NCBI RefSeq assembly: GCF_030944625.1
Contig: NZ_JAUSXY010000001.1
Location: 3,410,001-3,474,000 of the forward strand
Direction: 5' to 3'
Source: Arthrobacter sp. SLBN-112
Lineage (GTDB): Bacteria; Actinomycetota; Actinomycetes; Actinomycetales; Micrococcaceae
Length of the DNA: 64,000 nucleotides
Positions 9,012 to 18,535 of the stretch are shown here, piece after piece (position 1 is the stretch's first letter; every line of letters starts with the position of its first letter). The position numbers were made by a program, and so were the translations under genes. The notes below the pieces were generated by a model, which saw only the letters and a list, made by a program, of their open reading frames with translations, was not told the origin of the DNA and searched no databases.

Positions 9012-11528
9012 ATGGCCCGCCGCCAAAGTTCAAAACCCATCGTGGACGACAACTACACGGAAAACATCGTCGATATCGATGTCACGTCCGAAATGCAGGG
9101 CTCCTTCCTGGAGTACGCGTACTCGGTGATCTACTCCCGGGCGCTTCCGGATGCCCGCGACGGGCTCAAGCCGGTGCAGCGCCGCATCCTGTACATGATG
9201 AGCGACATGGGTCTTCGCCCGGACCGGGGCCACGTCAAGAGCGCCCGCGTGGTGGGCGAGGTCATGGGAAAGCTGCACCCGCACGGTGACGCCGCCATCT
9301 ACGACGCCATGGTGCGCATGGCCCAGGACTTCTCCCTGCGGCTGCCCCTGATTGACGGGCACGGCAACTTCGGCTCGCTCGACGACGGCCCGGCAGCACC
9401 GCGGTACACCGAGGCCCGGCTGGCGGCAGCGGCCCTCACGCTCACCAACCACCTCGACGAAGACGTAGTGGACTTCGTCCCCAACTACGACAACCAGCTG
9501 ACCCAGCCGGACGTCCTTCCCGCCGCCTTCCCCAACCTGCTGGTCAACGGCGCAACCGGCATCGCCGTCGGCATGGCCACCAACATGGCGCCGCACAACC
9601 TGGTGGAGGTGATCTCGGCCGCCCGGCACCTGATCGCCCATCCGGACGCCACGCTGGAGGACCTCATGCGGTTCGTGCCGGGGCCCGACCTGCCCAGCGG
9701 TGGCAGGATCGTAGGCCTGGACGGCATCCGGGACGCGTATGCCACCGGCCGCGGCTCCTTCAAGACCCGGGCCAAGGTGGAAATCGAGCAGCTCACGGCC
9801 CGCCGCACCGGCCTGGTGGTCACCGAACTGCCGTACATGGTGGGCCCGGAAAAGGTGATCGAGAAGATCAAGGACGCGGTCAACGCCAAGAAGCTGACCG
9901 GTATCAGCGACATCGTGGACCTCACGGACCGCAAGCATGGACTGCGGCTGGTCATCGAACTCAAGAACGGATTCAACCCCAGCGCGGTCCTGCAGCAGCT
10001 GTACCGCTACACGCCGATGGAGGACTCCTTCGGCATCAACAACGTCACGCTCGTTGACGGCCAGCCGCAAACCCTGGGCCTGGTGGACCTGCTGAGAGTC
10101 TACGTAGACCACCGGATCAACGTGGTGCGGCGCCGCACCACGTTCCGGCTGGGAAAGAAGAAGGACCGCCTGCACCTGGTGGAGGGCCTGCTCATTGCCA
10201 TCGTGGACATCGATGAGGTCATCCAGGTCATCAGGTCCTCGGACGAGGCCGCCGCCGCCCGCGAACGGTTGATGTCCATCTACGACCTCACCGAGGTCCA
10301 GGCCAACTACATCCTGGAACTGCGCCTTCGCCAGCTCACCAAGTACTCCCGGATCGAGCTGGAAAAGGAGCAGGAGGAGCTCCGCCGCGAGATCGCGGAA
10401 CTGCAGGCCATCCTGGACTCAGAGGAACTGCTCCGCACGGTGGTCTCCGACGAACTCGGTGCGATCGCCGAGGAACACGGCACCGCGCGGCGCACGGTAC
10501 TGCTCGAATCCGAGGCCGTGTCCCCCACCGTCGCTGCCGAGCTGGCAGCGGTCCCCGGCAAGAACGGCAAGGCGGCACCGCTGGCGCTGGAGATCGCCGA
10601 CGACCCCTGCTGGGCCATCCTCACCGCGTCCGGGCAGGTTGCCCGGACCAGCAACCAGGAGCCCCTCGCCGAAGCAGGGCCCCGGAACAAACACGACGTG
10701 TACGCGTCGGTGGTCAAGACCTCTGCCCGCGGCGAGATCGCGGCCGTCACCTCGCTGGGCCGGATGCTCCGTCTGCAGGTCATGGACATGCCCGTCCTGC
10801 CGCCGGTATCCGGTCTGCCCAACCTGGCCGGCGGCGTACCGGCCAAGGAGTTCCTCACCCTCGTCAAGGGCGAATCCCTGGTGGCGTTTGTCCGCCTCGA
10901 TGAGGTCCTGGCCATCGGCACCGCCCAAGGCGTGGTGAAGCGCGTCCAGCCGGACTACCCGTTGAACCGCGAAGACTGGGAAGTCATCACCCTCAAGGAC
11001 AAGGATTTCGTGGTGGGGGTGGCTCCCGCCGCCGCTGACGACGACGAACTGGTCTTCCTGACCAGGCAGGCACAGCTGCTGAAGTTCCCCGCCGCCGTCG
11101 TCCGGCCCCAGGGGCGCACCGCAGGTGGCATGGCCGGCATCAAACTGGCTGCCGGGGACCAGGTGATCTTCTTCGGCGCTGTCCGTCCCAACGACGAGGC
11201 CGCCGTCGTGGTCAGCATCGCGGGGACCAACGGCGCCCTCCCCGGCACTGCCCCGGGGACCGCAAAGGTCACGGCCTTCGATGAATATCCTGCCAAGGGA
11301 CGCGCCACCGCGGGTGTCCGGGCACACCGGTTCCTGAAGGGTGAGGACACGCTGCTGCTGGCCTGGGCAGGACACGGCCCGGCGAAGGCGTCATCCGCCG
11401 CCGGCGTGGCGCGGTCGCTGCCGCAGGAGCATGGCCGGCGCGATGGTTCGGGCGTCCCGCTCTCCCAGGCCGTGGAAGCCGTGGGACCAACCATGGCGTG
11501 GACCGCGGACCCGGCACCCGAAAGCTAG
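9012..11528 (+). CDS. parC: DNA topoisomerase IV subunit A
   Basis: An 838-residue type IIA topoisomerase A subunit, which cuts and rejoins DNA to decatenate daughter chromosomes. The catalytic tyrosine is Tyr132 in [10 protein letters not shown]. The quinolone-determining block [10 protein letters not shown] covers residues 89-98, with Ala94 at the place of E. coli GyrA Ser83 and Asp98 at that of Asp87. A coiled-coil arm (about 440-490) and a C-terminal beta-pinwheel follow. The ATG has AGAAGGA upstream. I call it ParC and not GyrA because parE-type gene 21918-24026 and the sigA neighbourhood match the second topoisomerase of Micrococcales, whose gyrBA lies by dnaA; this is by context. It has no operon partner here. 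Confidence 0.88.
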   Translation: MARRQSSKPIVDDNYTENIVDIDVTSEMQGSFLEYAYSVIYSRALPDARDGLKPVQRRILYMMSDMGLRPDRGHVKSARVVGEVMGKLHPHGDAAIYDAMVRMAQDFSLRLPLIDGHGNFGSLDDGPAAPRYTEARLAAAALTLTNHLDEDVVDFVPNYDNQLTQPDVLPAAFPNLLVNGATGIAVGMATNMAPHNLVEVISAARHLIAHPDATLEDLMRFVPGPDLPSGGRIVGLDGIRDAYATGRGSFKTRAKVEIEQLTARRTGLVVTELPYMVGPEKVIEKIKDAVNAKKLTGISDIVDLTDRKHGLRLVIELKNGFNPSAVLQQLYRYTPMEDSFGINNVTLVDGQPQTLGLVDLLRVYVDHRINVVRRRTTFRLGKKKDRLHLVEGLLIAIVDIDEVIQVIRSSDEAAAARERLMSIYDLTEVQANYILELRLRQLTKYSRIELEKEQEELRREIAELQAILDSEELLRTVVSDELGAIAEEHGTARRTVLLESEAVSPTVAAELAAVPGKNGKAAPLALEIADDPCWAILTASGQVARTSNQEPLAEAGPRNKHDVYASVVKTSARGEIAAVTSLGRMLRLQVMDMPVLPPVSGLPNLAGGVPAKEFLTLVKGESLVAFVRLDEVLAIGTAQGVVKRVQPDYPLNREDWEVITLKDKDFVVGVAPAAADDDELVFLTRQAQLLKFPAAVVRPQGRTAGGMAGIKLAAGDQVIFFGAVRPNDEAAVVVSIAGTNGALPGTAPGTAKVTAFDEYPAKGRATAGVRAHRFLKGEDTLLLAWAGHGPAKASSAAGVARSLPQEHGRRDGSGVPLSQAVEAVGPTMAWTADPAPES

Positions 11529-11555
11529 GAGCCGGGGCCAGGGCACACCAGGGCT

Positions 11556-12356
11556 TTACCCCGCGACGTCCCGGCGGCGGAAGCCGGCGACGGCGAGCGC
11601 CAGGAACACGGCGATGGTGGCTGCCGATACCAGGACGCTGTCCCAGGCGATGCCCTGCCGGAGCGGATCGTGGCCGATGTACTGGAAGAACGGCGATACC
11701 TGCCGGATCCGGTCGAAGGCGTCCACCATTGGCGCGAGCGCGTTCACGATGTAGGCGAGCACCGCCAGCACGGCGGGTATCCCGCGGCTGAGCCCGCTCC
11801 GTCCCGTGGCCGCTGACAGTGCCAGCGCAACGGAGCCAAAGACGACACCCAGCAGGGCGAGGTGCAGCATGGCGGCAGCCACCTTGTCCGCCGGCAGGAC
11901 CAGGTCCACCAGGCTGCCCTCGAGCACCAGCGAAACGCCCATGACGGCGGCCAACAGGAAGGTGCCGAGCGCCATGGCCAGGAACTTGTCCAGCACCACC
12001 CTCCCGCGGTTCACGGGGTTGGAGAGCAGCAGGTCCATGGTGTGCCGGTCCTCTTCCCCGCCAATGGCCCCCGCACCGGCGCTGACGGCGTAGATCAAAA
12101 CCGCGACCGGCCCCATAAAGGTCATCAGCTCCACCTGGATGTATCCGGTGGGAGTGGACATGTCCGCGCTGGAGGTGGCGAACAGGGAACGGAACGCCTC
12201 CGGCATCTGGTCGATGAAGCCGCTGATGGAAGGCTGGGACTCGACGGCCGGCCACACTGCGGCGTACATGGCCACGATAAGGGCCAAGGATACGGCCCAC
12301 GCCAGCAGTGTCCTGCTTTGGTCCCGCAATGTCTTCATTAGGACGTTAGCCAGCAC
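11556..12356 (-). CDS. ABC-2 type transporter permease
   Basis: A 266-residue membrane protein with about six hydrophobic segments, starting MLANVLMKTLRDQSRTLLAWAVSLALIV; the soluble GGEEDRHTMDLLLSNPVNRGRVVLDKF stretch between membrane segments is typical of ABC-2 permeases. It forms the membrane pore for the ATPase encoded just upstream. The GTG at 12354-12356 overlaps the ATPase stop by 11 bases; the ATG at 12336-12338 (MKTLRDQ) is an equally reasonable start. It converges with parC, whose stop is 27 bases away. The exported substrate, perhaps a drug or lipid, is unknown. Confidence 0.85.
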   Translation of the reverse strand: MLANVLMKTLRDQSRTLLAWAVSLALIVAMYAAVWPAVESQPSISGFIDQMPEAFRSLFATSSADMSTPTGYIQVELMTFMGPVAVLIYAVSAGAGAIGGEEDRHTMDLLLSNPVNRGRVVLDKFLAMALGTFLLAAVMGVSLVLEGSLVDLVLPADKVAAAMLHLALLGVVFGSVALALSAATGRSGLSRGIPAVLAVLAYIVNALAPMVDAFDRIRQVSPFFQYIGHDPLRQGIAWDSVLVSAATIAVFLALAVAGFRRRDVAG

Positions 12357-13332
12357 GGTGGACCCCCGTCACGACTGTGTCCAGGGTGTTGGTGCCGCCT
12401 TGGTCCGACCCGTAGTAGCTCAGGAAGGTTTCCTCAAGCGGCGCCTCCGAGCACTCAAAGTCCTCCACGTCCCGGGCACTCACCAGCTTCAGGAGCGCAT
12501 CCAGGGCAGACTGCGGGGCGTTGCAGCTGAGCAAGCGGCCATCCACCATCAGGTCCCGCACCCCCGGGACTCCGGCGAAGTCGGCCGGGGCCACCGCTCC
12601 GGCGAAGCGGGCCCGCACCCGGTGCAGGGACCGCGCCGCGAGGTCCTCTAACCGTTCCACCGCCACGAGCTTTCCCGCCCGGACCACCCCGATCCTGTCG
12701 GCGACGCGTTCCACCTCACCCAGGACGTGCGAAGAGAACAGCGCCGATCCGCCGCCGGCCGTGTGCTCGCGGAGGATGGAGTGAAACACCTGCTGGACCA
12801 GGGGATCGATCCCGCTGGTGGGTTCGTCCAGGACCAGCAACCGCGGCCTGGACATCACCGCCAGGACAACGGCAAGCTTTTGCCGGTTTCCGCGCGACAG
12901 GGTCCGCGCCGGCCGGCTCAGGTCCAGGTCGAGCCGGTCCGCCATCCCGGCGGCGCGCGGCGCATCGTCCCGGTGCCGCAGGTGGGCGCAGTAGGCCACG
13001 TGCTGGTGGCCGGTCAGGCGGTCGTAGAGCGCGGGTTCCCCGGGGACATAGCCCACAAGGCGGTGGACGTCCCGGGCCTGCCGCCAGGCATCCAGCCCCA
13101 GCACCGACGCAGTGCCGGACGTGGGCCGCAGCATTCCCATCAGGAGCCGGATGGTGGTGGTCTTGCCTGCCCCGTTGGGGCCCAGGTAGCCGAACACCTC
13201 GCCCGGCCCGATGGTGAGGGTCACGTCGTCGAGCGCTGTGTTCCGGCCGAACCGCTTGGTCAGGCCGGACAGCTGAACCATGTTCTCCGCATCCATCCGG
13301 GAATCGACATCCGGGCGGCCGTCCGCGCTCAT
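12346..13332 (-). CDS. ABC transporter ATP-binding protein
   Basis: A 328-residue ABC ATPase with Walker A GPNGAGKTTT (about residues 52-61), a signature LSRGNRQ that departs from LSGGQ but is common in this subfamily, Walker B LLVLDEPTSGID and the switch SSHVLGE. A C-terminal extension of about 90 residues follows the nucleotide-binding domain, as in drug-exporter ATPases of the DrrA/CcmA type. It overlaps the permease gene, so the two form one export unit. The ATG is at 13330-13332; an internal Met before VQLSGLTKRF is also possible. The substrate cannot be told. Confidence 0.88.
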   Translation of the reverse strand: MSADGRPDVDSRMDAENMVQLSGLTKRFGRNTALDDVTLTIGPGEVFGYLGPNGAGKTTTIRLLMGMLRPTSGTASVLGLDAWRQARDVHRLVGYVPGEPALYDRLTGHQHVAYCAHLRHRDDAPRAAGMADRLDLDLSRPARTLSRGNRQKLAVVLAVMSRPRLLVLDEPTSGIDPLVQQVFHSILREHTAGGGSALFSSHVLGEVERVADRIGVVRAGKLVAVERLEDLAARSLHRVRARFAGAVAPADFAGVPGVRDLMVDGRLLSCNAPQSALDALLKLVSARDVEDFECSEAPLEETFLSYYGSDQGGTNTLDTVVTGVHRAG

Positions 13333-13402
13333 CCTGCAAGGCTATGCAGGCGCTGCCCGGTGTCCCAGAGTCTTTCGGCCCGGAGGCCCATAGACTGCTC
13401 TC

Positions 13403-13921
13403 ATGCCTATCGTTCCTGATGAAAAGGACTGGACCTGGGTCTTGTCCCGGCCCTGCCCGGAATGTTCCTTCGACGCTTCCACCACGACCCCGGCAACCGT
13501 TCCCGGCATCATCGAAAGCATGCTGCCCCGGTGGCGGGCCGTGCTGCGCCGGCCGGATGCCGCTGAGCGCCCCGACGACCAAACGTGGTCGCCGCTGGAA
13601 TACGCCTGCCATGTACGGGACGTCTTCAGCCTCTTCGACCACCGGCTCAACCTGATGCTGGCCGAGGACGGCGCCCGCTTCGACAACTGGGACCAGGACC
13701 TGACCGCGGCGGAAAAAGACTATGCCAATGCCGACCCGGCCGAGGTGAGTGCCCAACTGGCCGCCGAAGGACACCAGGCTGCGGATTCCTTCGCCGGTGT
13801 CCGGGAAGAGGACTGGGGACGGAAGGGGCTGCGCAGCAACGGATCCGGGTTCACGGTCCTGACGCTCGCCCAATACTTCCTGCACGACGTCGTCCATCAC
13901 CTGCACGACGTCGACGGCTAG
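13403..13921 (+). CDS. DinB-like (mycothiol-transferase fold) protein
   Basis: A 172-residue protein with the arrangement of the DinB/YfiT helical bundle: a His in SPLEYACHVRDVFSLFDHRL and a second cluster FLHDVVHHLHDVDG at the C-terminus, which together would hold one divalent metal. Related actinobacterial proteins use mycothiol or act on thiol adducts, but the exact reaction is not visible here. It looks cytosolic. It is divergent from the ABC exporter pair (70 bases between) and converges with cydDC. The start ATG at 13403 follows a short gap without a strong ribosome site. Confidence 0.75.
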   Translation: MPIVPDEKDWTWVLSRPCPECSFDASTTTPATVPGIIESMLPRWRAVLRRPDAAERPDDQTWSPLEYACHVRDVFSLFDHRLNLMLAEDGARFDNWDQDLTAAEKDYANADPAEVSAQLAAEGHQAADSFAGVREEDWGRKGLRSNGSGFTVLTLAQYFLHDVVHHLHDVDG

Positions 13922-13969
13922 GAGCAAGGGCAACTGGGCCCGGGCCCCTGCCGAGCGCCGGCTACAGGC

Positions 13970-16900
13970 TCAGTGCGACACTGCCACGCGATGCCCGGGC
14001 TGCCCGGCAGCGGCCGGAAGTTCCAGCCGGGCGTCGTCGGCGGCAATGTCAGCCCCGTTGTGGGTGACCAGGATGACCGTACGGTCCCGCAGCCCCCTGC
14101 GAAGGTCCGCCAGCATGGCTGCGGCCGCTTCCGCGTCCAGGTGGGCGGTGGGTTCGTCCAGCAGGATCACGTCCGCACCGGTCAGCAGCGTCCGCGCAAC
14201 GGCCAGGCGCTGGCGCTCGCCGCCGCTGAGGAAGGCACCGCCAGGGCCGATCCGGGTGTCCAGGCCGGCGGGCAGTCGGCCTGCCAGCCCGGTGAGTCCG
14301 ACGGCGGCCAGCACGGCATCCAATTCAGCGTCACCGGCCGGCAGTTCACCGTTCCCCGCAGGCCGCCCCAGCAGCAGGTTGCCACGGATGGTGGAATCGA
14401 AGAGGTGGGCCTCCTGCGGGCACCAGGCCGCACGTCCGGAGACCTGTGCCCGCCCCGCCGCCGGCGCCAGGAATCCAAGCAGGACCGAGAGCAGGGTGGA
14501 TTTTCCCGAACCGGACGGACCGCTGACAACCAACCAGCGCCCTGGCTCTGCCACGGCGTCCAGCCCTGTGAAGACCGGGGGTCCATCCGGCCATGCTGCG
14601 GCCAGGTCCACCAGGGCAATGCCTGGCGCACCGCGGTCCCGGCCGGGGAGGGCTTGCAGCCCGCCGGTGTCGCCGTCCGGGGAAGCCAGGCGCGCCCCGT
14701 GTCCTGACGGACCACCGTCCAGGGCGCCGGACTCCCCCACCCGCCGCAGGACCTCGCGGAGGGCCGGGAACTGGCGGACCGCCGTCGTCATGGCTGCGTA
14801 CGGTTCCACCAGCGCCAGCAGCAAGAGGACCACCACGGCTGCCGTGGCCGGGGCAACGCGGCCCGCGAGGACGTCGGGGGCCGCCAGCCAGGCAGCGGCC
14901 AGTGCGGCGGCTCCGCAGCCGGCGGTGGCAACGGCGTGTCCCAGCCCGTCGGCCCAGGCGGAGCGCCGGGAGGCGTGCGTGGCGTCCCGGTCCTCCGCCC
15001 GGAGTGCCGCGAGCACATGCGGTGCCAGTCCATTTGCGTGCAGTTCGGCCCGGGCGTCCAGTGCGGCCGCTATCCGCCGCAGGACGCCGGAGCGCAGGGA
15101 CTGCTCAGCGGTGGCCGACCGCCGGTCCCCCCACAGAGCCGCCGCAGGCGCGAGCAGCAGGCCGGCGGCAGCCGCGCCCATCACGGCGGGCAGGGCAGCG
15201 GGCACCAGGACCCCGGTGGCGGCCAGGGCCAGGACGGACACCGCGAGCGCCGTGAAGGGCGGCAGGACTACGCGCGGCAGGAGGTCGCGGATGGTGTCGA
15301 CGTCGTCAATCACCGTTCCCAGCACGTTGCCGCCCTGCAGGAGCCGGCGCAGGGACAGGGCCCTGCGGCTCAGGGATTCCCAGAGCCTGCCGCGGAGGCG
15401 CGTGAGGGCGGCGAAGACGGCATCGTGGAGCAGCAGCCGTTCCCAGTAGCGGAGGACGGCGCGGCCAATGCCAAAGAACCGGACGCCCACGATGGCGGTC
15501 AGGAGGTAGAGGATGGGCGGCTGTTCGCTGGCCCGGATGATGAGCCAGCCCGAGAGTCCGGACAGCGCGACGGCGAAGATGGCCGCCAAGGTGCCGACGA
15601 CGGCCGCGGCCGCGAATTTGCCGCGTACCGGTGCCAGGAGCGCGGCGAGGAGTCCGGCGGCTCCGGAGGTGGTCCGGGTGGTGCGGTTTGCCGCGTCACC
15701 CGCCGCCACGTCACCCGCCGGGCCGCTGCCGTCGGTGGCCGGGCCGTTGGACGCGGGGTCGCCGGAAGCGGGGTCGCCGGTGGAGGTGCTGGCGAACAGG
15801 CCCGGGGCGAGTTCGGGCACCTGCGGTTCCACAGCCTGTCCGGGACGTGCCACCGGAACCAGCAGGTCCGCAAGGTGCCGGGTGCGCTGGTTGTGGGCCA
15901 CCAGGATGACGGTGACCTGGCCGCGGAGCCTGCGGATGGCGTCCTCCACGATGGCCGCGGACGCGTCGTCCAGGTGCGCAGTTGGCTCATCGAGCAGCAG
16001 GATCGATGCCCCGGCATCAATCCTGGCCAGTCCCCGGGCCAGCGCCACCCGGCGCAGCTCGCCCGGGCTCAGCTCCGCCTGGTGCTTGGCCGCCAGGTGG
16101 CCTGCGCCGGCCCGCTCCAGGCAGCTGCGGGCAGCCTCCTCGGCGGCAAACCGGTCCGGGCCGTGGCCCGGGTCCCGTGTGAGGTACAGCAGCACCTCGT
16201 CCAACACGGTCCCCGCCACCATCACGGGGTGTTGCGGCACCCAGGCAATGGCGCCGCGGTCCAGGCCCCTGATCGATCCGGAGATGCTGGTGCCGTTGCC
16301 GGCGCCGATGGTCCCGGCCAGCACGCCGAGGATGGTGCTCTTGCCTGAGCCGCTGGGGCCGTCCAGCGCGGTGATCCGGTCCTGCGGTGCGGTGAAGGTG
16401 AGGGGGCCGACGGCGGTTCCGGCCCTCCCTGCGTACCGCACCGTCAGGCCGGTGACTTCGAGGGGGGCGCCCGGCCTGCCGGCTTTGGCGGCAGGCAGCG
16501 GTGCCGCCTCGGGTGCTCCGGTCACCGCCGCGGCTTCGGTCAGCGCCACCCGGCCGTCGTCGCTGGCGTGGTGGGCGGTGCCCAGCTCGCGGAGCGGGAG
16601 GTAGCAGTCCGGTGCCAGGATCAGTGCCAGCAGGCCCGCCTCCAGCGGCATGTCGCCGTGGACCAGGCGGACGCCGATGAACACCGCCACCACTGCCACC
16701 GAGATGGTGGCGATGAGTTCCAGGGCCAGCGCGGAGAGGAACGCGGTGCGGAGGGTGCCCATGGTGCGGGAGCGGTATTCCTCGGACATCTCTTCCAGGG
16801 CCTTGCGCTGGGCAGTGGCGCGGCCCAGGCCCACCAGGACCGGCAGGCCCTTGGCGAGTTCGAGCATGTGCGCGGACAACCGTGCCAGCGACGCCTGGGC

Positions 16901-17441
16901 CTGGCGCACGCTGTCCTCGGTGTAGCGGCCTATCAGCACCATGAAAACCGGGATCAGCGGCACCGTGAGCACGATGACCACCGCGCTCACCCAGTCCGCG
17001 AAGAGGATCCGAGCACCCAGCAGCAGCGGGATGGCCGCGCAGTTGACCAGTGCCCGGCAGGAACTGGGTGTAGTAGCTGTCCAGTGCGTCCAGGCCGCGG
17101 GTTGCCAGCACCGCCAGGCCGCCGTCGCCGGGCCCGGATCCGCGGACGCCGGTGCGGAGGGCATGCTCCAGCAGCCCGGCGCGCAGCTCTTCCTTCACCC
17201 CAAAGGCGGCGCGGCGGGCAGCGACCGCCTGTCCCCAGACGGTCAGGGACCTCACCAGGACGCCGATCAGTCCGGCGGCGATCTGGGTCCCCCACGCGGG
17301 GCTCCCGGCAACCAGTCCGGCCAGGACGGACGCCACCGCCTGGCCGATCAGGACCAGGGACAATGCCTTGAGCGCTGCGAGGACCCCCAGCCAGTAGATG
17401 GCGGAACGGGTGGCCGGGCCGGCGGGGAACGTTGGCCGCAC
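13970..17441 (-). pseudogene. cydDC: CydDC fused ABC exporter for cytochrome bd assembly, with one frameshift
   Basis: Two frames together make about 1156 residues: a CydD half (membrane helices, GPSGSGKST, LSPGE, ILLLDEPT) joined by a Gly/Ala/Asp-rich linker to a CydC half (GPSGSGKST, LSGGE, VILLDEPT). E. coli uses two genes; a single fused gene occurs in actinobacteria. CydDC exports thiols and is needed to assemble cytochrome bd. The GTG start at 17439-17441 lies one base after the cydB stop. The N-terminal frame is sound up to LDALDSYYTQFLPG and the other frame takes over at ALVNCAAIPLLLGARILFADW; removing one C from 17053-17055 joins them. A real lesion would probably disable the oxidase, so a base-calling error needs to be excluded. 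Confidence 0.85.
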
Positions 17442-17442
17442 G

Positions 17443-18492
17443 TCAGCCCTTGGTGGTGAACGCCTTGGCGGCCACCGCCGGGAGGAAGCTGTGGGCTTCC
17501 GGGATGTGGTCGGCGCTGACGCGGCGGCGGAAGACCCAGTAGGTCCAGGCCTGGTATGCGATCACCAGGGGAAGGCCAAGGGCGGCGACGATGCTCATCA
17601 GGCCCAGGGTGTAATCCGAGGAGGAGGCGTTGGAGATGGTCAGGTCAAAGGCGCTGTCCAGCGTGGAGGGCAGCACCACCGGAAACACGGCGCCGAAGAT
17701 GGCAGCGGTTCCCAGCACCAGGAAGGCGCCCATTGCCAGGAACGCCCGGCCCTCGGAACCGGCCCGGGCCAGCAGCCACGCGATAACGGCCGCAGCCACT
17801 GCCAGCAGGACGGCGGCCCAGGTCCAGGGCTTGCCGTCCATGAACTGGACGGCAAGGGCCCACGCTGCGATCGGCAGCAGCAGGAACGGCAGGAACCGCA
17901 CGAACCACCGGCGCGCACGGTGCCGTACCTCGCCGTCGGTCTTCAGGGCCAGGAACGCCAGGGCGTGCAGCAGGGAGAATCCCACCACGGCCGCACCGCC
18001 CAGCAGGGCGTAGCCGCTGAACCAGGCCAGGGGGCCGCCTACCCGGTCGCCGTTGGCGTTCAGCGGCAGGCCGGTGGTGGTCAGGGCCAGGGCGGCGCCC
18101 ACGCCGAAGGCCGCGAAGAAGGACCCCAGCGCAATCGCCCAGTCCCACCGGTTCCGCCAGCTGTCGGTGTCCACCTTGCCGCGGTATTCGAAGGCCACGG
18201 CACGGAAGATCAGGGCCAGCAGGACCACCAGCAGGGGCAGGTAGAGCGCGGAGAACAGGGAGGCGTACCAGAGCGGGAAGGCCGCGAAGGTTGCGCCGCC
18301 GGCGGTCAAGAGCCACACCTCGTTGCCGTCCCAGACGGGTCCGACTGTATTCAGGAGCACCCGGCGCTCGGTGTTGTTGCGGGCGAAGATCTTCATCAGC
18401 ATCCCGACGCCCAGGTCGAAGCCCTCCAGGAAGAGGTAGCCGGTCCAAAGCACCGCGATGGCGATGAACCAGATGGTGGGAAGCAGTTCCAT
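17443..18492 (-). CDS. cydB: Cytochrome bd ubiquinol/menaquinol oxidase subunit II
   Basis: A 349-residue membrane protein with about nine helices, beginning MELLPTIWFIAIAVLWTGYLFLEGFDLGVGML, the signature N-terminus of CydB, and containing NTVGPVWDGNEVWLL, the family's conserved loop. With CydA it forms the high-affinity terminal oxidase that reduces oxygen without pumping protons. I start it at ATG 18490-18492; the frame is open to 18612 but that part overlaps cydA and has no membrane character. It lies 43 bases after cydA and one base before cydDC, so it is the middle gene of the cydA-cydB-cydDC operon. Confidence 0.95.
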   Translation of the reverse strand: MELLPTIWFIAIAVLWTGYLFLEGFDLGVGMLMKIFARNNTERRVLLNTVGPVWDGNEVWLLTAGGATFAAFPLWYASLFSALYLPLLVVLLALIFRAVAFEYRGKVDTDSWRNRWDWAIALGSFFAAFGVGAALALTTTGLPLNANGDRVGGPLAWFSGYALLGGAAVVGFSLLHALAFLALKTDGEVRHRARRWFVRFLPFLLLPIAAWALAVQFMDGKPWTWAAVLLAVAAAVIAWLLARAGSEGRAFLAMGAFLVLGTAAIFGAVFPVVLPSTLDSAFDLTISNASSSDYTLGLMSIVAALGLPLVIAYQAWTYWVFRRRVSADHIPEAHSFLPAVAAKAFTTKG

Positions 18493-18535
18493 TGTTCGTT
18501 TCCTCTGCTCTTTGGAACCCGTGGGCCCGGTGCGG

